A DNA stretch of 64,000 nucleotides from Leptolinea sp. UBA5203 (GCA_002412765.1 DHVR01000030.1:62001-126000); one strand, 5' to 3'. Counted from the first letter of the stretch, positions 44,401-53,423 are shown. Numbers and translations: made by a program. Notes: generated from the sequence alone by a model not told the origin.

Positions 44401-44851
44401 ATTGATTGATCTGGGTGAGCGTTGTCTGGCCCAAGCCACGCGTTATTTCCAGCCTCTCTCCGTGATTGTATTTGATATTGATCACTATAAACATGTCAAC
44501 GACACCTACGGACATCCTTTTGGAGACCAGGTCTTAAAGGCTGTGGTCAAACGATGTCAGGGAATCGTGAGGGGGATGGATGTATTTGGCCGGTATGGGG
44601 GCGATGAATTTGTCATTGTCCTACCTGAAACCGGGATAGACCAGGCTAATCAGGTTGCCAACCGGTTAAAAACTGGGGTTTATGATACCCAATTCCAACT
44701 AAACGATATCCTCATCACCCTCTCTATCAGTGTGGGCATCTCTGAATTAAAGCAACCCACAGACACATTGACGGATTTGATTAATCAAGCCGATGAAGCG
44801 ATGTATGTTGCAAAAAAATCCGGTAGAAATAAGATCGTTTTAACCCACTAA
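41486..44851 (+). CDS. multi-sensor diguanylate cyclase (MEDS-like, GAF, PAS, PAS, GAF, GGDEF)
   Basis: A 1121-residue cytoplasmic protein. Residues 1-200 resemble an MEDS-type sensor (HIAAPVERLLIF, LILDMCW); 200-365 are unassigned. A GAF domain (about 365-515) begins ISQLVHTERDMDSLYGAIHT, followed by two PAS domains (about 530-655 and 665-785, the first with NKAYERFSGLSAEEI, the second DKQIVYINTYLAKKLGY), a second GAF (about 800-945) and a GGDEF domain (950-1121). The cyclase has TIDELTGIFNRR, FDIDHYKHVND and an intact GGDEF in GRYGGDEF, with the inhibitory I-site RGMD exactly five residues before it. It should make cyclic di-GMP under product feedback. No EAL domain is present. GGAAG precedes the ATG at 41486. 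Confidence 0.88.
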   Translation: MTQLAHIAAPVERLLIFQAFNQQHTSSFRDELHCLLNSKNSLSDPVIGIHFASSLGFSFLPHHFLFQECTNTPEYYQDILHTIHEICKKNTSDISGPMWLILDMCWIKHLPNPVEQQELFIQAVIQSEVLKRHHIVFHFNLEVMGGALVQQSMPLYPYLYWNQQLAQNVFFHSPETHPAHVPIHHWLSMLEEPSNQAHSTAINEASFHQTYDCFPYPVLEADYSEIMQSLTQLIHEQPNDWRTCLHEDFHFVIEMLKRLKIKHANQTAVQWVAAEREEEFFQRFPSQPSHLVIASFHEHLIQLAEGIFPAQFTIDLDVISNKEYQIVLDVVPLQPGNFDRMLLIAQQNTSQMEKGLLESSLYKISQLVHTERDMDSLYGAIHTILNGLVNAKNMYIAIYDEEKQSLHYPFHADELDEYPGQIKLRDGKTEYVLKTGETLWVSNEKDEENIRQGKYSRYGSPSSDWLGVPLITQGKSIGVITIQTYDGSRLTENDKFIMEFCSSQIAFAIERKIAENRLLQNQQELSQILMGSSIPTRVVDKHKKTTLFNKAYERFSGLSAEEILDSNKNPWVLLNRPEVPTITELIASSASESLILSLYTNCVKKHPLIDGAYLSENLRIQTRNGLYWVDLTSSPLKDLQGNITGAIENVQDMSQRVKAEDDIRTFKTVADYANTGMLIANPDKQIVYINTYLAKKLGYTPEQLHMKPVNTLFKIHYNQIDALMERITNDTNELRDIEISMQSSEDENIPFLINAVKIETTLNQKSLISFACFNISTQKKREEALNRYANRLEILHKIDEAILEANTTEEIASTALHIFLQLVKFSYAGIIEIRTENSINLYQAHYDRGRYTEGNQRSLPCSAKLMTRLSKFDLFISQDVNEITKEFEEDETFPQHLSIQSCMVIPLIVKHDVIGQFIVGFSQEKALSPEIVEIIKEVSRMISIGIYQTHLYEKIEEMATIDELTGIFNRRQLIDLGERCLAQATRYFQPLSVIVFDIDHYKHVNDTYGHPFGDQVLKAVVKRCQGIVRGMDVFGRYGGDEFVIVLPETGIDQANQVANRLKTGVYDTQFQLNDILITLSISVGISELKQPTDTLTDLINQADEAMYVAKKSGRNKIVLTH

Positions 44852-45396
44852 TACTCAGAAAATATAGAATCAACCTGTTTTCCATTAATGGCGAACCAGG
44901 GCTGATTTGAAAACCACTCACCTTGAACAATATCATCCCCATGAAACTCATGGCACATAGATTCCATTTCTTGGCGACTGTGACTTTTCGTCTGCATTAT
45001 CCAGCACTTCATCCCTCTGGCAGTTCGCCCAATGGAATCGTCATTTTTCTCAATCGTAATCCATTCATCGCACTCCAGGTGATTTCCATCTGGTTGGCCG
45101 ATTTGTAATTCAAGGATTTCTGATAAGCGCTGTAATTGTTGGGAGACATTCTGTAGGAATACCAGTGCAGAGATAAAAAGAATAGCCAGTACCAGAGTGG
45201 CTTGGATTAAAAGCAGGGTTGTCCAAACCTGCATGGACAGGCTGTGAAATTTCTCATCATACAATTGACCCAGCAATAGAAACAAATAAGGAAAAATTAT
45301 TATTCCAGCGAGCCATGGAAGAACGGACAAAATCCATTTCTTTAACAGATGTTGTTCAGGGCGTTTTTGAGTGTTCACTTTCCTTCTAATTTGCAT
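44848..45396 (-). CDS. two-pass membrane protein with C-terminal cytoplasmic domain
   Basis: A 182-residue protein. A basic start is followed by hydrophobic helices at about 20-43 (WILSVLPWLAGIIIFPYLFLLLG) and 56-84 (VWTTLLLIQATLVLAILFISALVF), a short amphipathic helix (LQRLSEILELQ) and a soluble domain of about 80 residues with three Cys (LECDEW, KCWIMQ, MCHEF). No family was recognised. Its 3' end overlaps the convergent diguanylate cyclase gene by four bases. Upstream are three 11-bp-phased repeats and a -10 box, suggesting control by a PhoB/OmpR-type regulator. Confidence 0.6.
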   Translation of the reverse strand: MQIRRKVNTQKRPEQHLLKKWILSVLPWLAGIIIFPYLFLLLGQLYDEKFHSLSMQVWTTLLLIQATLVLAILFISALVFLQNVSQQLQRLSEILELQIGQPDGNHLECDEWITIEKNDDSIGRTARGMKCWIMQTKSHSRQEMESMCHEFHGDDIVQGEWFSNQPWFAINGKQVDSIFSEY

Positions 45397-45441
45397 AACT
45401 TCCTTATTGTTTTACACCTATAGTTTTCCTAATTTTCGCTC

Positions 45442-45487
45442 ATTCTACAGAATTTTCGGTTAAGGATTTGTTAAGGGTTGGTGAAGG
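45442..45487 (-). promoter_or_regulatory. Pho-box-like 11-bp repeats and -10 element
   Basis: On the minus strand CCTTCAC (45487-45481), CCTTAAC (45476-45470) and CCTTAAC (45465-45459) recur at exactly 11-base spacing, followed after 11 bases by TAGAAT (45447-45442), a good -10 box. This is the arrangement of PhoB-type promoters, where tandem 11-bp boxes replace the -35 element. It drives the two-pass membrane protein gene (start 45396). Confidence 0.6.
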
Positions 45488-45925
45488 AAATCAAAACACT
45501 TATATATTGACAAGTATTTTAATTCCTGCTCCCTTCCCGGTTACGACATACCCCAAAAAAGTCGGGGCACGGCATTTATAGGTGCCGTATGCTCTGTTTT
45601 TTTGTATATCTTTTTTAAACGTTATTTTTATTACAAGTTGTTTTTAATTTCTCTATGATTAGACTATTCAAAGAACGAACACTTAACATAAAGAACTTTA
45701 ATTTGTCCGACCCATTGCTGCATAATTCGATGGGGGAAATCATACTCGCACATTGGTCTTTGTCATTGCCGCCCAGCTTCGGTATGTTATCTTCCAGCCA
45801 ATCAATTCTTAATCTCATCCAAACTGGATCTACCCTGTAGCAACCTACTATTTCTTTCAACATCAAACCTACTCTCTACAGGGAGAAAGCTACATGGATT
45901 TGTGTTTATTTTTAGGGAGATTCGT
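45488..45925. other. AT-rich intergenic region upstream of the chemoreceptor gene
   Basis: About 440 bases. A hairpin at 45567-45592 (GCACGGCA with TGCCGT-AT-GC, two bases bulged) followed by a T-run (45597-45603) looks like a plus-strand terminator, yet no plus-strand gene precedes it, so it may end a small RNA or attenuate the chemoreceptor transcript. A leftward frame of 83 codons (45615-45866) has no recognised similarity and no clear ribosome site; I do not call it a gene. No known riboswitch motif was recognised. Confidence 0.45.
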
Positions 45926-48622
45926 ATGAAAAATTTAAAAATATCAACCCGTTTACTCATAGGATTTGGCATCCTAATTCTATTAATGATTGTCTCCAGC
46001 ACAATCACTTTCATTGGTTTGGGGAATATCACAAAACAATCTCAAATTACCAGACAATCGACACAGATTCTATTGTTAATCGATACGCTTCGTCAACAGG
46101 AAAAGAATTACATTATCCGCGGGGACAACCTGTATAACACCGATACAGAAACTGCGCTCGAGAAATTTCAAAATGCCTATAAAAAACTAAAAACGACCAT
46201 CGCTGAAACCCAGGCATTGGTAACTTCTGCCGAAAACAGAGATCTCCTCAATAAAATGGAAGCTCATCTGGAGGAATACTACAATTCATTTTATGTGGAT
46301 TATATCGCTGTGGAGGATCAAAAAACCGAACTGGCGGCGCATCTCAAAGAGGATGAGTATAAGGTTATTAATTTAACAATAGCCATGCAGCGAGACCAGA
46401 AAAAAACATTAATTTCAGAAATAGATCAAGGATTGGATAGTATCGAACTATCAGACCGACTTACCAATAATGACGATGTCGTTGTTATTCTCCGCAGCAT
46501 GTTGGAGGTCGGAAATACGACCAGAAATTATATGCTCAAAAAAGATAAACTATCCAAATCGTTGGTTATGAATCAACTTTTAGAAATGCGGTCCAGGCTG
46601 GTGATTTTAAAAACACGATTGGATAGCCAGGATGCCATTGACCACGCGGATGGGATTATCGCAGCAATCACAACCTATGAAGACTCATTTACCAAGTATG
46701 TCGCAGGGAATGAATCCCAAATTGAACAAGAATTGTTATTTGTTGCCGATGCTCGTTCTCTCCTTTCGGATGCCCAAGAAATTGAAGCCAATGCGAATGC
46801 CATTGCCCAGAAAACCATTGATTCAAATAAGTTGACCACCACCGTGTTTGGAGTATTTTCCCTGCTCGCGGGGTTAGGTTCTGCCGTCATCATCACTCGC
46901 TCAATCACAATACCCGTTAAAAAAATCCAACTTATTGCCGAAGAACTCGCATCAGGAAATGTGGAAGTTTCCATTGATGTAGATCAGAAAGATGAAATTG
47001 GTGCGCTGGCCAAAGCATTTCAAAGATTGATAGATCATATTCAGGAAACCGCCCGAAATATGGTTTTGTTAGCCAATGGCGATCTGACCATTACCATTAC
47101 GCCAAAGAGTGAAAATGACGCATTGGGAAATTCCAACCTGCTGATGGTCCAGAAATTAAGAAACGTCATTGAGGGCATCTCCAGTAATGCCATTCAAGTT
47201 GATTTATCCGCTCAGGATCTGGCATCTGCAGCAGATCAAGCCGGGTTTGCCACAGCACAAATCGCCACTACATTCCAGGAAATTGCAAAAAGTACTCAGA
47301 AACAAACTGAATCAGTCTCCGGAGCTTCGACAACCATCGAACAGATGGTGCAGACCATTGATGGTGTGGCAAAGGGTGCGCAGGAGCAGGCCATGGCCGT
47401 TGGCAAAGCATCCGAGATCACAGCTCAATTAAGTGAATCTATTGAAAAGGTTGCCACCAATGCTTTTGCGGTTAGTTCCGGTGCCGCTCAGGCCTCGCAA
47501 GCTGCTAATGAAGGATCAAAAACAGTAGAGAAAACCATCACCGGGATGCAGCGAATTAAGGAAAAAGTGGATATTTCCGCTCAAAAAGTACAAGAGATGG
47601 GCGAACGGTCCGCTGAAATCAGTAAGATTTTAAAGACTATTGATGAAATTGCTTCCCAAACCAACCTTCTAGCATTAAATGCCGCTATTGAAGCAGCCAG
47701 GGCGGGAGAACACGGAAAAGGATTTGCCGTAGTGGCTGACGAAGTCCGGAAATTAGCGGAACGATCTTCGAGTGCCACCAAAGAAATTGCTCTCCTGATT
47801 AATACCATTCAAAGTACCGTCACTCAGGCCATCCTGGCGATGAATGAAGGTGCCAGCGAAGTCAGCCATGGCGTGGCAGATGCACGGGAAGCAGGCCTGG
47901 CCCTTGAAAATATTCTTCTAACCGTCAAAGAAGTGGCCAATCAAGCTGAAATGGCTGCATCCGCTGTTCAGGTGATGCATGAAGCATCGCAGGTTTTGGT
48001 GGAATCTGTGGATAGCGTCTCCTCGGTAGTAGAGGAAAACACAGCCGCATCGGAAGAAATGGCCGCCAGCTCCAGTGAGGTGCTGAATTCCATCGAAAAT
48101 ATTGCCAGTATCAGCGAAGAAAACAGCGCGGCAGTAGAGGAAGTATCAGCCTCCGCCGAAGAAATGACTGCCCAGGTGGAAGAAGTCTCCGCTGCAGCAC
48201 AATCCCTGCGGGATATGTCCCAAAAATTCCTGGACGCGATCTCAATTTTCAAACTTACAACGACGACAAAACAAATTGATACCTTCAAGCAAGCCCATCT
48301 TAAATGGGTGGATGACTTAAAAGCTATGCTGGCTGGTCGGAAAGAGATAGTTGAGGAACAGGTTATCGACCATACCGAATGTTTATTGGGAAAATGGATG
48401 GTGAATCAAGAAGGCAATCAGCTTTCAGAGCACGAGGCCTTTATAGCGCTTGTTGAACCGCATCAGATCATGCATCAGCATTGTCGCCTGGTGGTCTCCA
48501 AGTTTACCCAGGGTGATTTCCAGGGTGCACAGGAGAGCTTGTCGGAAATGGAAACCTATTCCAAAGAGATAATCCACCAACTACTCCTCCTGGAAGATGA
48601 ACTCAACCAGGAACAAGAATAA
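45926..48622 (+). CDS. methyl-accepting chemotaxis protein with C-terminal CZB zinc-binding domain
   Basis: An 898-residue chemoreceptor. Transmembrane helix 1 (about 10-33) and helix 2 (about 300-322) bracket an outside four-helix sensor with features of the HBM type ([21 protein letters not shown]). HAMP follows (about 323-378), then a second HAMP-like stretch and the signalling domain (420-780) with the hairpin tip near [41 protein letters not shown]. The last 110 residues form a CZB domain: [16 protein letters not shown] and EPHQIMHQH supply the expected 3 His/1 Cys zinc site, a module linked to oxidant or zinc sensing, often with c-di-GMP pathways. AGGGAG precedes the ATG at 45926. No che genes are in the window. 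Confidence 0.93.
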   Translation: MKNLKISTRLLIGFGILILLMIVSSTITFIGLGNITKQSQITRQSTQILLLIDTLRQQEKNYIIRGDNLYNTDTETALEKFQNAYKKLKTTIAETQALVTSAENRDLLNKMEAHLEEYYNSFYVDYIAVEDQKTELAAHLKEDEYKVINLTIAMQRDQKKTLISEIDQGLDSIELSDRLTNNDDVVVILRSMLEVGNTTRNYMLKKDKLSKSLVMNQLLEMRSRLVILKTRLDSQDAIDHADGIIAAITTYEDSFTKYVAGNESQIEQELLFVADARSLLSDAQEIEANANAIAQKTIDSNKLTTTVFGVFSLLAGLGSAVIITRSITIPVKKIQLIAEELASGNVEVSIDVDQKDEIGALAKAFQRLIDHIQETARNMVLLANGDLTITITPKSENDALGNSNLLMVQKLRNVIEGISSNAIQVDLSAQDLASAADQAGFATAQIATTFQEIAKSTQKQTESVSGASTTIEQMVQTIDGVAKGAQEQAMAVGKASEITAQLSESIEKVATNAFAVSSGAAQASQAANEGSKTVEKTITGMQRIKEKVDISAQKVQEMGERSAEISKILKTIDEIASQTNLLALNAAIEAARAGEHGKGFAVVADEVRKLAERSSSATKEIALLINTIQSTVTQAILAMNEGASEVSHGVADAREAGLALENILLTVKEVANQAEMAASAVQVMHEASQVLVESVDSVSSVVEENTAASEEMAASSSEVLNSIENIASISEENSAAVEEVSASAEEMTAQVEEVSAAAQSLRDMSQKFLDAISIFKLTTTTKQIDTFKQAHLKWVDDLKAMLAGRKEIVEEQVIDHTECLLGKWMVNQEGNQLSEHEAFIALVEPHQIMHQHCRLVVSKFTQGDFQGAQESLSEMETYSKEIIHQLLLLEDELNQEQE

Positions 48623-48638
48623 ACTTTTTGGTGTATTA

Positions 48639-48680
48639 AAAAAACAGAGGCTGATCCATTCGATCGGCCTCTGTTTTATT
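48639..48680 (+). terminator. terminator after the chemoreceptor gene
   Basis: AAAACAGAGGC (48641-48651) pairs with GCCTCTGTTTT (48667-48677), with further GATC/GATC pairing in the loop; T-rich sequence follows. The A-run before makes it possibly bidirectional for the convergent gene. Confidence 0.85.
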
Positions 48681-48778
48681 TCTACGGTGTTCAATTTTTT
48701 CGGTTGATTTTCGGTAGATTAATCCAAGGAATACTTTTGGGCTAATCAGCTATGGATGTGTTTTTTAGATAGACCGAA

Positions 48779-51340
48779 TTAATTACCCAATATCCCCAGC
48801 GCATACAGAGTCTTCACGTCCAATTCCCGGCTGGCTTGTTTTTTACCATTTAGGGTGATCGTACTTCCAGTCTGGTTCAAGGTGAGGGTGGGGGTATCCA
48901 GGATTTGTACGTTTTCCGCAGTTACTTCGGAAGGACCGTAGACAGGCTTTTTTATATAAGCTGCCAATCCAGCGACGGTTGCATTTTGAATAATTGAATC
49001 CTTAATCAACAGACTGGATAAATCCTTTGCGGCCGCACCAATACTGACCTCCGATATGGTCAATCGCTTTGCGATAAGCTGGCTGTCCTCTCCCACGGAA
49101 AGACCCTTATCCAAGATTCTAAGCATAATACTATCCGCCACATGCACTGTCGATCCGCTGATATCCACTGCATCCCCGCCAATATCCTGGAAAAGACAGT
49201 TTGTGATTTCACCCTGGGTAAAATCAGCATCAAAAGCATCCGAAGGCGTATCCTGAATCGTCAGGCGCTCAAATTTAAAATCTGTGCTAATCACATTGAT
49301 GGCATCTTCAGTAAAGGCGTGTCGAATGATAGAGTCCCGCACAGTCACCGGGCTGCGATAAAAAGTAATCCCTCCAGTTAAAATCCAACCATCCCTGGCA
49401 ATCCCGGAAGTGTTTTCAACCAGGAGATGTTCAAGAATTGAAGGCTGTCCTGCATTAAGAACCACCAATCCCGGCCATGCTGTCCCAATGGAACTAAAAC
49501 TTACCGGCTGAGATTCTGTTCCCTTGACCAGCAATGGACTGTAAGATAAAAAGACTGCCTGGGGGGCAAAGGATAACTTTGTGCCGGCTTGCACGACAAT
49601 TTGCCATCCGGCAGGAATCACCAGATCCCGCTCGACGGCCCACGCACCGGAAAGAAAAGTCAGGGTTTTGTTATCCGTCGTGGCTCTGATAAACGGAAAA
49701 GTAGATTCCAAGTATTCGATGCTCATGGCTTCAGGAATAGGCCGCTGAGTAATCAAGGCCGCTGGAGCATCAGGGATCATCGAAACAAGATAAGTACGAT
49801 TCAATCCACTCACTTTCGTCTCAAGATTCCAAATCACATCATCGGTTAAAGCTTCTTCCAACGAATCCTTAAGTTCATTCTTTTCCAAAATTTCGATAAA
49901 AATCTCCGATGGAACACACAAATTGAGAAAGGTATCCTGATTTTGATAGGCTTTGAGACGAAGCCCATTGGGTGGTTTTTCCAACAATACTGAAGAATCC
50001 GGATCCGTAACCCAGGTGGGTTTTATCGGAATATTTTCCCCATAAAAATTGATCGCTGTGACATCCACTGGGGAAACCATGAGATTGAGAATATTGAATG
50101 CGATACAGGATGAATCGGACTCCGCATGCACAAACCCACGTACAGGATAAGCCGGCTGCACTTGAAGCCGCAGCATGGTATTCCGAAAATCCAACACGTC
50201 CCAGGTGGTACTGTAGGGTGTCTCATTCGCCAGACGGATTTGCTTTTCATGCGCATGAAAAACATCAAAGACCGTCAGTTTAAAATTTTGATAAGCTTCT
50301 TGGGTGGTCAGTTCGCTCAGCGCCTGAATATAGGCTATTTGCAGCTCAGGAAATTCAAACAAGGCCAGGTTTGCAAAGGGTAAGGTAATTTCTTCTCTTT
50401 TACCGGATAAAGTGACTTGTTCCGGAGAAGATATGGCTGGTTCCAGTTTTCCTGTTTCTGCGTTGTAAAAATAGGTCAACTCCCCATAGCTTATGCCCCA
50501 TAAATCGTGAATGGCAAAATAACGTGCAAAAAGAGAGATGTCGAGATATTGAGCTGCCTCATCGGGGTGTTGTTCCAGGAGTGCCAGTAAATCCAATCCT
50601 CTTTGCTTGATGGCAGGATCAAGTTCCGGTTGTTGTTGGGTAAGCGTTTCCTCAACCTGCTGAAGGAGCGAATCGGTCGCTTCTCTAGTAAAAAATTCTT
50701 CAGGAAGTTGAAGATAAAAACCGGAGGTGCTGTCTTTCAGGGGAGACATTTGGATTAGGTAATAGGCCTGATTTTCGGCATCATTAAGGGAAACAAGACA
50801 GACTGTCATGTTTGGGACCTGCATGCCGATCTGTTGGAGTTGGCTTAAATATGTCCACTTACTAATGGCTTCACCATTGACTGCGTAAACAAGATCAAAC
50901 TGGGTTCCGGAAAGTGGAAAATCATTAATGGGTTGGGAGAGAGTTAAGTGCCATGCGAAGATCGTCCCATCCAGGATGGTTGCCGGTCTGGCAACAACAG
51001 AAAGGGGGGAGCCACCATCAATCACCAGGGTGGCCGGCAAGCTGGTTGTAAGATCGGGTTTTCCGCCATCAAGTGTGGGTATCGTCATGGACAGGACAGG
51101 TAAAGGCTTCACAATGACCAGCGAAATTGGTTCCGGCGTGGCAGTAGGTGTACCCTCCACTGTACTGGTTTGAACAGGAATCCTGGAATGTGAATCAGGC
51201 GCTAAACGCCAGGCATATAGGAAACCAGTCAAAAGTCCGATAATCCCCAGGATGAGCAGACCATATCGACCTATTGTTTGAAAAAAATGGACCTTTAGGG
51301 ATGAGCGATGTTGCAGGGTTGAATTTGGCCCAATTTTCAT
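48779..51340 (-). CDS. membrane-anchored protein with CotH-like region and C-terminal beta helix
   Basis: An 853-residue protein. One hydrophobic helix at about 28-46 (GLLILGIIGLLTGFLYAW) anchors it with the bulk outside; a Thr/Pro stretch follows. Residues 250-310 (YLDISLFARYFAIHDLWGISYGELTYFYNAETGKL) resemble the fold region of CotH-type spore-coat kinases, but I could not find the full set of kinase residues. Residues 540-830 are a right-handed parallel beta helix of the 'pectate lyase/NosD' kind: LTFLSGAW, VIPAGWQIVVQAG, then rungs such as SILEHLLVENTSG, VRDSIIRHAFTEDAINVIS, ITNCLFQDIGGDAVDISG, LLIKDSIIQNATVAGL. It probably handles or binds cell-surface polysaccharide or coat proteins. 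It stands alone and converges on the chemoreceptor gene. Confidence 0.55.
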   Translation of the reverse strand: MKIGPNSTLQHRSSLKVHFFQTIGRYGLLILGIIGLLTGFLYAWRLAPDSHSRIPVQTSTVEGTPTATPEPISLVIVKPLPVLSMTIPTLDGGKPDLTTSLPATLVIDGGSPLSVVARPATILDGTIFAWHLTLSQPINDFPLSGTQFDLVYAVNGEAISKWTYLSQLQQIGMQVPNMTVCLVSLNDAENQAYYLIQMSPLKDSTSGFYLQLPEEFFTREATDSLLQQVEETLTQQQPELDPAIKQRGLDLLALLEQHPDEAAQYLDISLFARYFAIHDLWGISYGELTYFYNAETGKLEPAISSPEQVTLSGKREEITLPFANLALFEFPELQIAYIQALSELTTQEAYQNFKLTVFDVFHAHEKQIRLANETPYSTTWDVLDFRNTMLRLQVQPAYPVRGFVHAESDSSCIAFNILNLMVSPVDVTAINFYGENIPIKPTWVTDPDSSVLLEKPPNGLRLKAYQNQDTFLNLCVPSEIFIEILEKNELKDSLEEALTDDVIWNLETKVSGLNRTYLVSMIPDAPAALITQRPIPEAMSIEYLESTFPFIRATTDNKTLTFLSGAWAVERDLVIPAGWQIVVQAGTKLSFAPQAVFLSYSPLLVKGTESQPVSFSSIGTAWPGLVVLNAGQPSILEHLLVENTSGIARDGWILTGGITFYRSPVTVRDSIIRHAFTEDAINVISTDFKFERLTIQDTPSDAFDADFTQGEITNCLFQDIGGDAVDISGSTVHVADSIMLRILDKGLSVGEDSQLIAKRLTISEVSIGAAAKDLSSLLIKDSIIQNATVAGLAAYIKKPVYGPSEVTAENVQILDTPTLTLNQTGSTITLNGKKQASRELDVKTLYALGILGN

Positions 51341-51543
51341 ACCGGCTCCCAGAATTATTTCCCATCAGGAATGATTTACAATTTCCAAAACACAAGATTT
51401 AGAAAGCCTAATTTTAGCACCCTCTGACAAGAATTGCGAACAAGGGTTAAGGGGAGTGGTTGAACGACTGGATGGTTGCTTGCGTCCTGCGGTACAATAT
51501 CCTTACCCTTTATCGTTATACTAATTTTCACCTCGGGAGCGGT

Positions 51544-52566
51544 ATGAAAGACTCAATCCTGCCTTTAGGAAAATTACCCCCGCAGCTTGCGGCGCAACTA
51601 CTGAATCAAATTCCTCAACTAGACCCACGCGTCATCCTGGGGCCGGGGGTCGGACTGGATTGTGCCGTGCTGGATTTTGGGGAAACCTGCTTGGTGATGA
51701 AATCGGACCCGATCACTTTTGTAACCAAAGATATTGGCTGGTACGCCGTACAAATTTGTGCCAACGATATAGCCACAACCGGCGCTCAACCCCGCTGGTT
51801 TTTAACGACCCTGTTGCTGCCGGAAGGAAAGACCACTCCGGAAATGGTCCTGCTGATTAATCAGCAAGTAGCCCAGACCTGCCAGGAAAAAGGCATCTCT
51901 GTCATCGGGGGACACACCGAAATTACTTATGGATTGGATAGACCCATTTTAGTGGGCACAATGATTGGTGAAGTGGCCAAATCAGATTTGGTCACCCCTA
52001 AAAATGCCCAACCGGGGAACAAATTACTGCTGAGCAAGGGCATTCCCATTGAAGGCACAGCCATCATTGCAAAAGAGTTTCCGGAAAGATTAAGCTCCAT
52101 ACTCAACGAAGCGGAACTGAAAAGCGCCGTGAATGCCATTTATGATCCTGGGATCAGTGTCTTGCGAGACGCACAATTAGCTGTTAAAGCAGGTCAAGTT
52201 ACCGCCATGCATGATCCAACCGAAGGCGGGCTGGCATCCGCTTTGTGGGAATTGGCCGAAGCTTGCGGTCATACCCTGATTATTCAACAACAGCATATCT
52301 CCATCTCGCTTATCTCGCAAAAGATATGTAATTTCTTCCAATTAAATCCCATGGCAACCATTGCCTCCGGGGCTTTGCTGCTAGCCGTTGAGGCGAAAGA
52401 CAGCCAGACAATTTGCAATGAACTCATCCGTCACGGCATCCCATGCAGCGAAATCGGTTTTATTGAAGCCGGCTCGGCGGTGGTTTATTCTGAAGAAGGG
52501 TCAAACCGCCTACAATTACCGCGGCCCGAACGGGATGAGATCACCCGCCTTTTCGAGAATCCATGA
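51544..52566 (+). CDS. AIR synthase-like (HypE/ThiL superfamily) protein
   Basis: A 340-residue member of the PurM/AIR-synthase superfamily. It shows GVGLDCAVLDFG (nucleotide-binding Asp), MKSDPITF, ICANDIATTGAQPRWFLTTLLLP, VIGGHTEIT, MIGEV, and MHDPTEGGLASALWELAEA, the order found in HypE and related enzymes. HypE makes a thiocyanate ligand for hydrogenases and ends in PRIC with the reactive Cys; this protein ends LFENP, so it is not a standard HypE, and no hydrogenase genes are near. An ATP-dependent dehydration or kinase reaction is likely but the substrate is unknown. GGGAGCGG precedes the ATG at 51544. Its stop overlaps the next gene's ATG by four bases. Confidence 0.8.
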   Translation: MKDSILPLGKLPPQLAAQLLNQIPQLDPRVILGPGVGLDCAVLDFGETCLVMKSDPITFVTKDIGWYAVQICANDIATTGAQPRWFLTTLLLPEGKTTPEMVLLINQQVAQTCQEKGISVIGGHTEITYGLDRPILVGTMIGEVAKSDLVTPKNAQPGNKLLLSKGIPIEGTAIIAKEFPERLSSILNEAELKSAVNAIYDPGISVLRDAQLAVKAGQVTAMHDPTEGGLASALWELAEACGHTLIIQQQHISISLISQKICNFFQLNPMATIASGALLLAVEAKDSQTICNELIRHGIPCSEIGFIEAGSAVVYSEEGSNRLQLPRPERDEITRLFENP

Positions 52567-53075
52567 ACGGAATCAACAGTGCCTATTGGGTACTCCCAGA
52601 AAAATTAATGGCCGGACCTTATCCGGCTTCGCCCATGCTGGCTGATCAAACCCGCGCTCAATTGAGCTGGCTGGTGGAGCAGGGGATCAGTGAGCTGATT
52701 GACCTGACAAACCCGGGCGAAAGACCAGGGTATCAGGCGGAGTTTAAATCCGTTTGTGCCCGCTATGGCGTGCAGGGAAATTGGCAGCGATTCGCTATCG
52801 CCGATTTTGGCTTACCCAGCCCAGCCTTGATGAGCGGGATTCTGTATCAAATTGAGCATCTCCTAGCAAATGATAAAATGGTATACCTGCACTGCATGGG
52901 CGGCCTGGGACGCACCGGCACGGTGGTTGGGTGTTATTACGTCCAGCAAGGCATGAGCGGGGAAGAAGCATTGCACAAAATCCAAAACTTGCGCATAGGT
53001 ACTGCCAATTTTCAACACCCCTCCCCCGAGACAGATGCGCAGCAAGCCTTTATCTTGAAGTGGGGAAAATCATAA
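52563..53075 (+). CDS. dual-specificity/tyrosine phosphatase-like protein
   Basis: A 170-residue protein of the cysteine-phosphatase fold. The P-loop HCMGGLGRTG (about 104-113; the C-x5-R signature) carries the catalytic Cys and Arg; the general-acid loop is probably IADFGLPS (Asp near 80). The opening WVLPEKLMAGPYPASPMLADQT and LIDLTNPGE match bacterial dual-specificity phosphatases that act on phosphoproteins, phosphoinositides or sugar phosphates. Its ATG overlaps the stop of the AIR-synthase-like gene (ATGA), so the two products are likely made together and may act on the same pathway. Confidence 0.85.
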   Translation: MNGINSAYWVLPEKLMAGPYPASPMLADQTRAQLSWLVEQGISELIDLTNPGERPGYQAEFKSVCARYGVQGNWQRFAIADFGLPSPALMSGILYQIEHLLANDKMVYLHCMGGLGRTGTVVGCYYVQQGMSGEEALHKIQNLRIGTANFQHPSPETDAQQAFILKWGKS

Positions 53076-53106
53076 TCTTTGATTTTTTGTTTAATGTTTA
53101 TTTCCG

Positions 53107-53230
53107 GTTAGGGCGATTAAGAAACTAAGCAAAGAGAAACCATGGAAAAACAATATTTTACAAGGTACGGTAGATGGTGCGTTGGGCTGGCTTGTTTTAT
53201 AACCACAATCTCTTTCTTAACCGCCCTAAC
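53107..53230. mobile_element. MITE-like element with 18-bp terminal inverted repeats
   Basis: GTTAGGGCGATTAAGAAA (53107-53124) and TTTCTTAACCGCCCTAAC (53213-53230) are inverted copies with one mismatch, enclosing 88 noncoding bases that include the REP-like core GGTGCGTTG (53176-53184). Length, non-coding content and terminal repeats fit a miniature inverted-repeat element. No target duplication is obvious. The rest of the gap to 53430 has no recognised feature. Confidence 0.5.
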
Positions 53231-53423
53231 GGCACCCTACAAAAAAATCGCCCACCGACACCCTGTAAATGAATGCGCATAGGTATAGTTCAATTTCCAA
53301 AATCCCCCTGCCGGAGTCACAATACTTCAGATTTTTTCAGCCACTAAAAAACCCGTCAAAAATCCAATCCGTTTACTTAGTCATTTTTTTACATCATTCG
53401 TGCAAATTATTCAGCTCGATGGA

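Noticed and set aside
45615..45866. Leftward frame of 83 codons upstream of the chemoreceptor gene
   Set aside because: No recognised similarity, no clear ribosome site, and AT-rich composition like noncoding DNA; a real gene is possible but not supported.
45397..45925. A cyclic di-GMP riboswitch upstream of the chemoreceptor
   Set aside because: The conserved GEMM blocks could not be found on either strand.
51544..52566. Calling the AIR-synthase-like protein HypE
   Set aside because: The C-terminal PRIC motif is missing and no hyp or hydrogenase genes are nearby.
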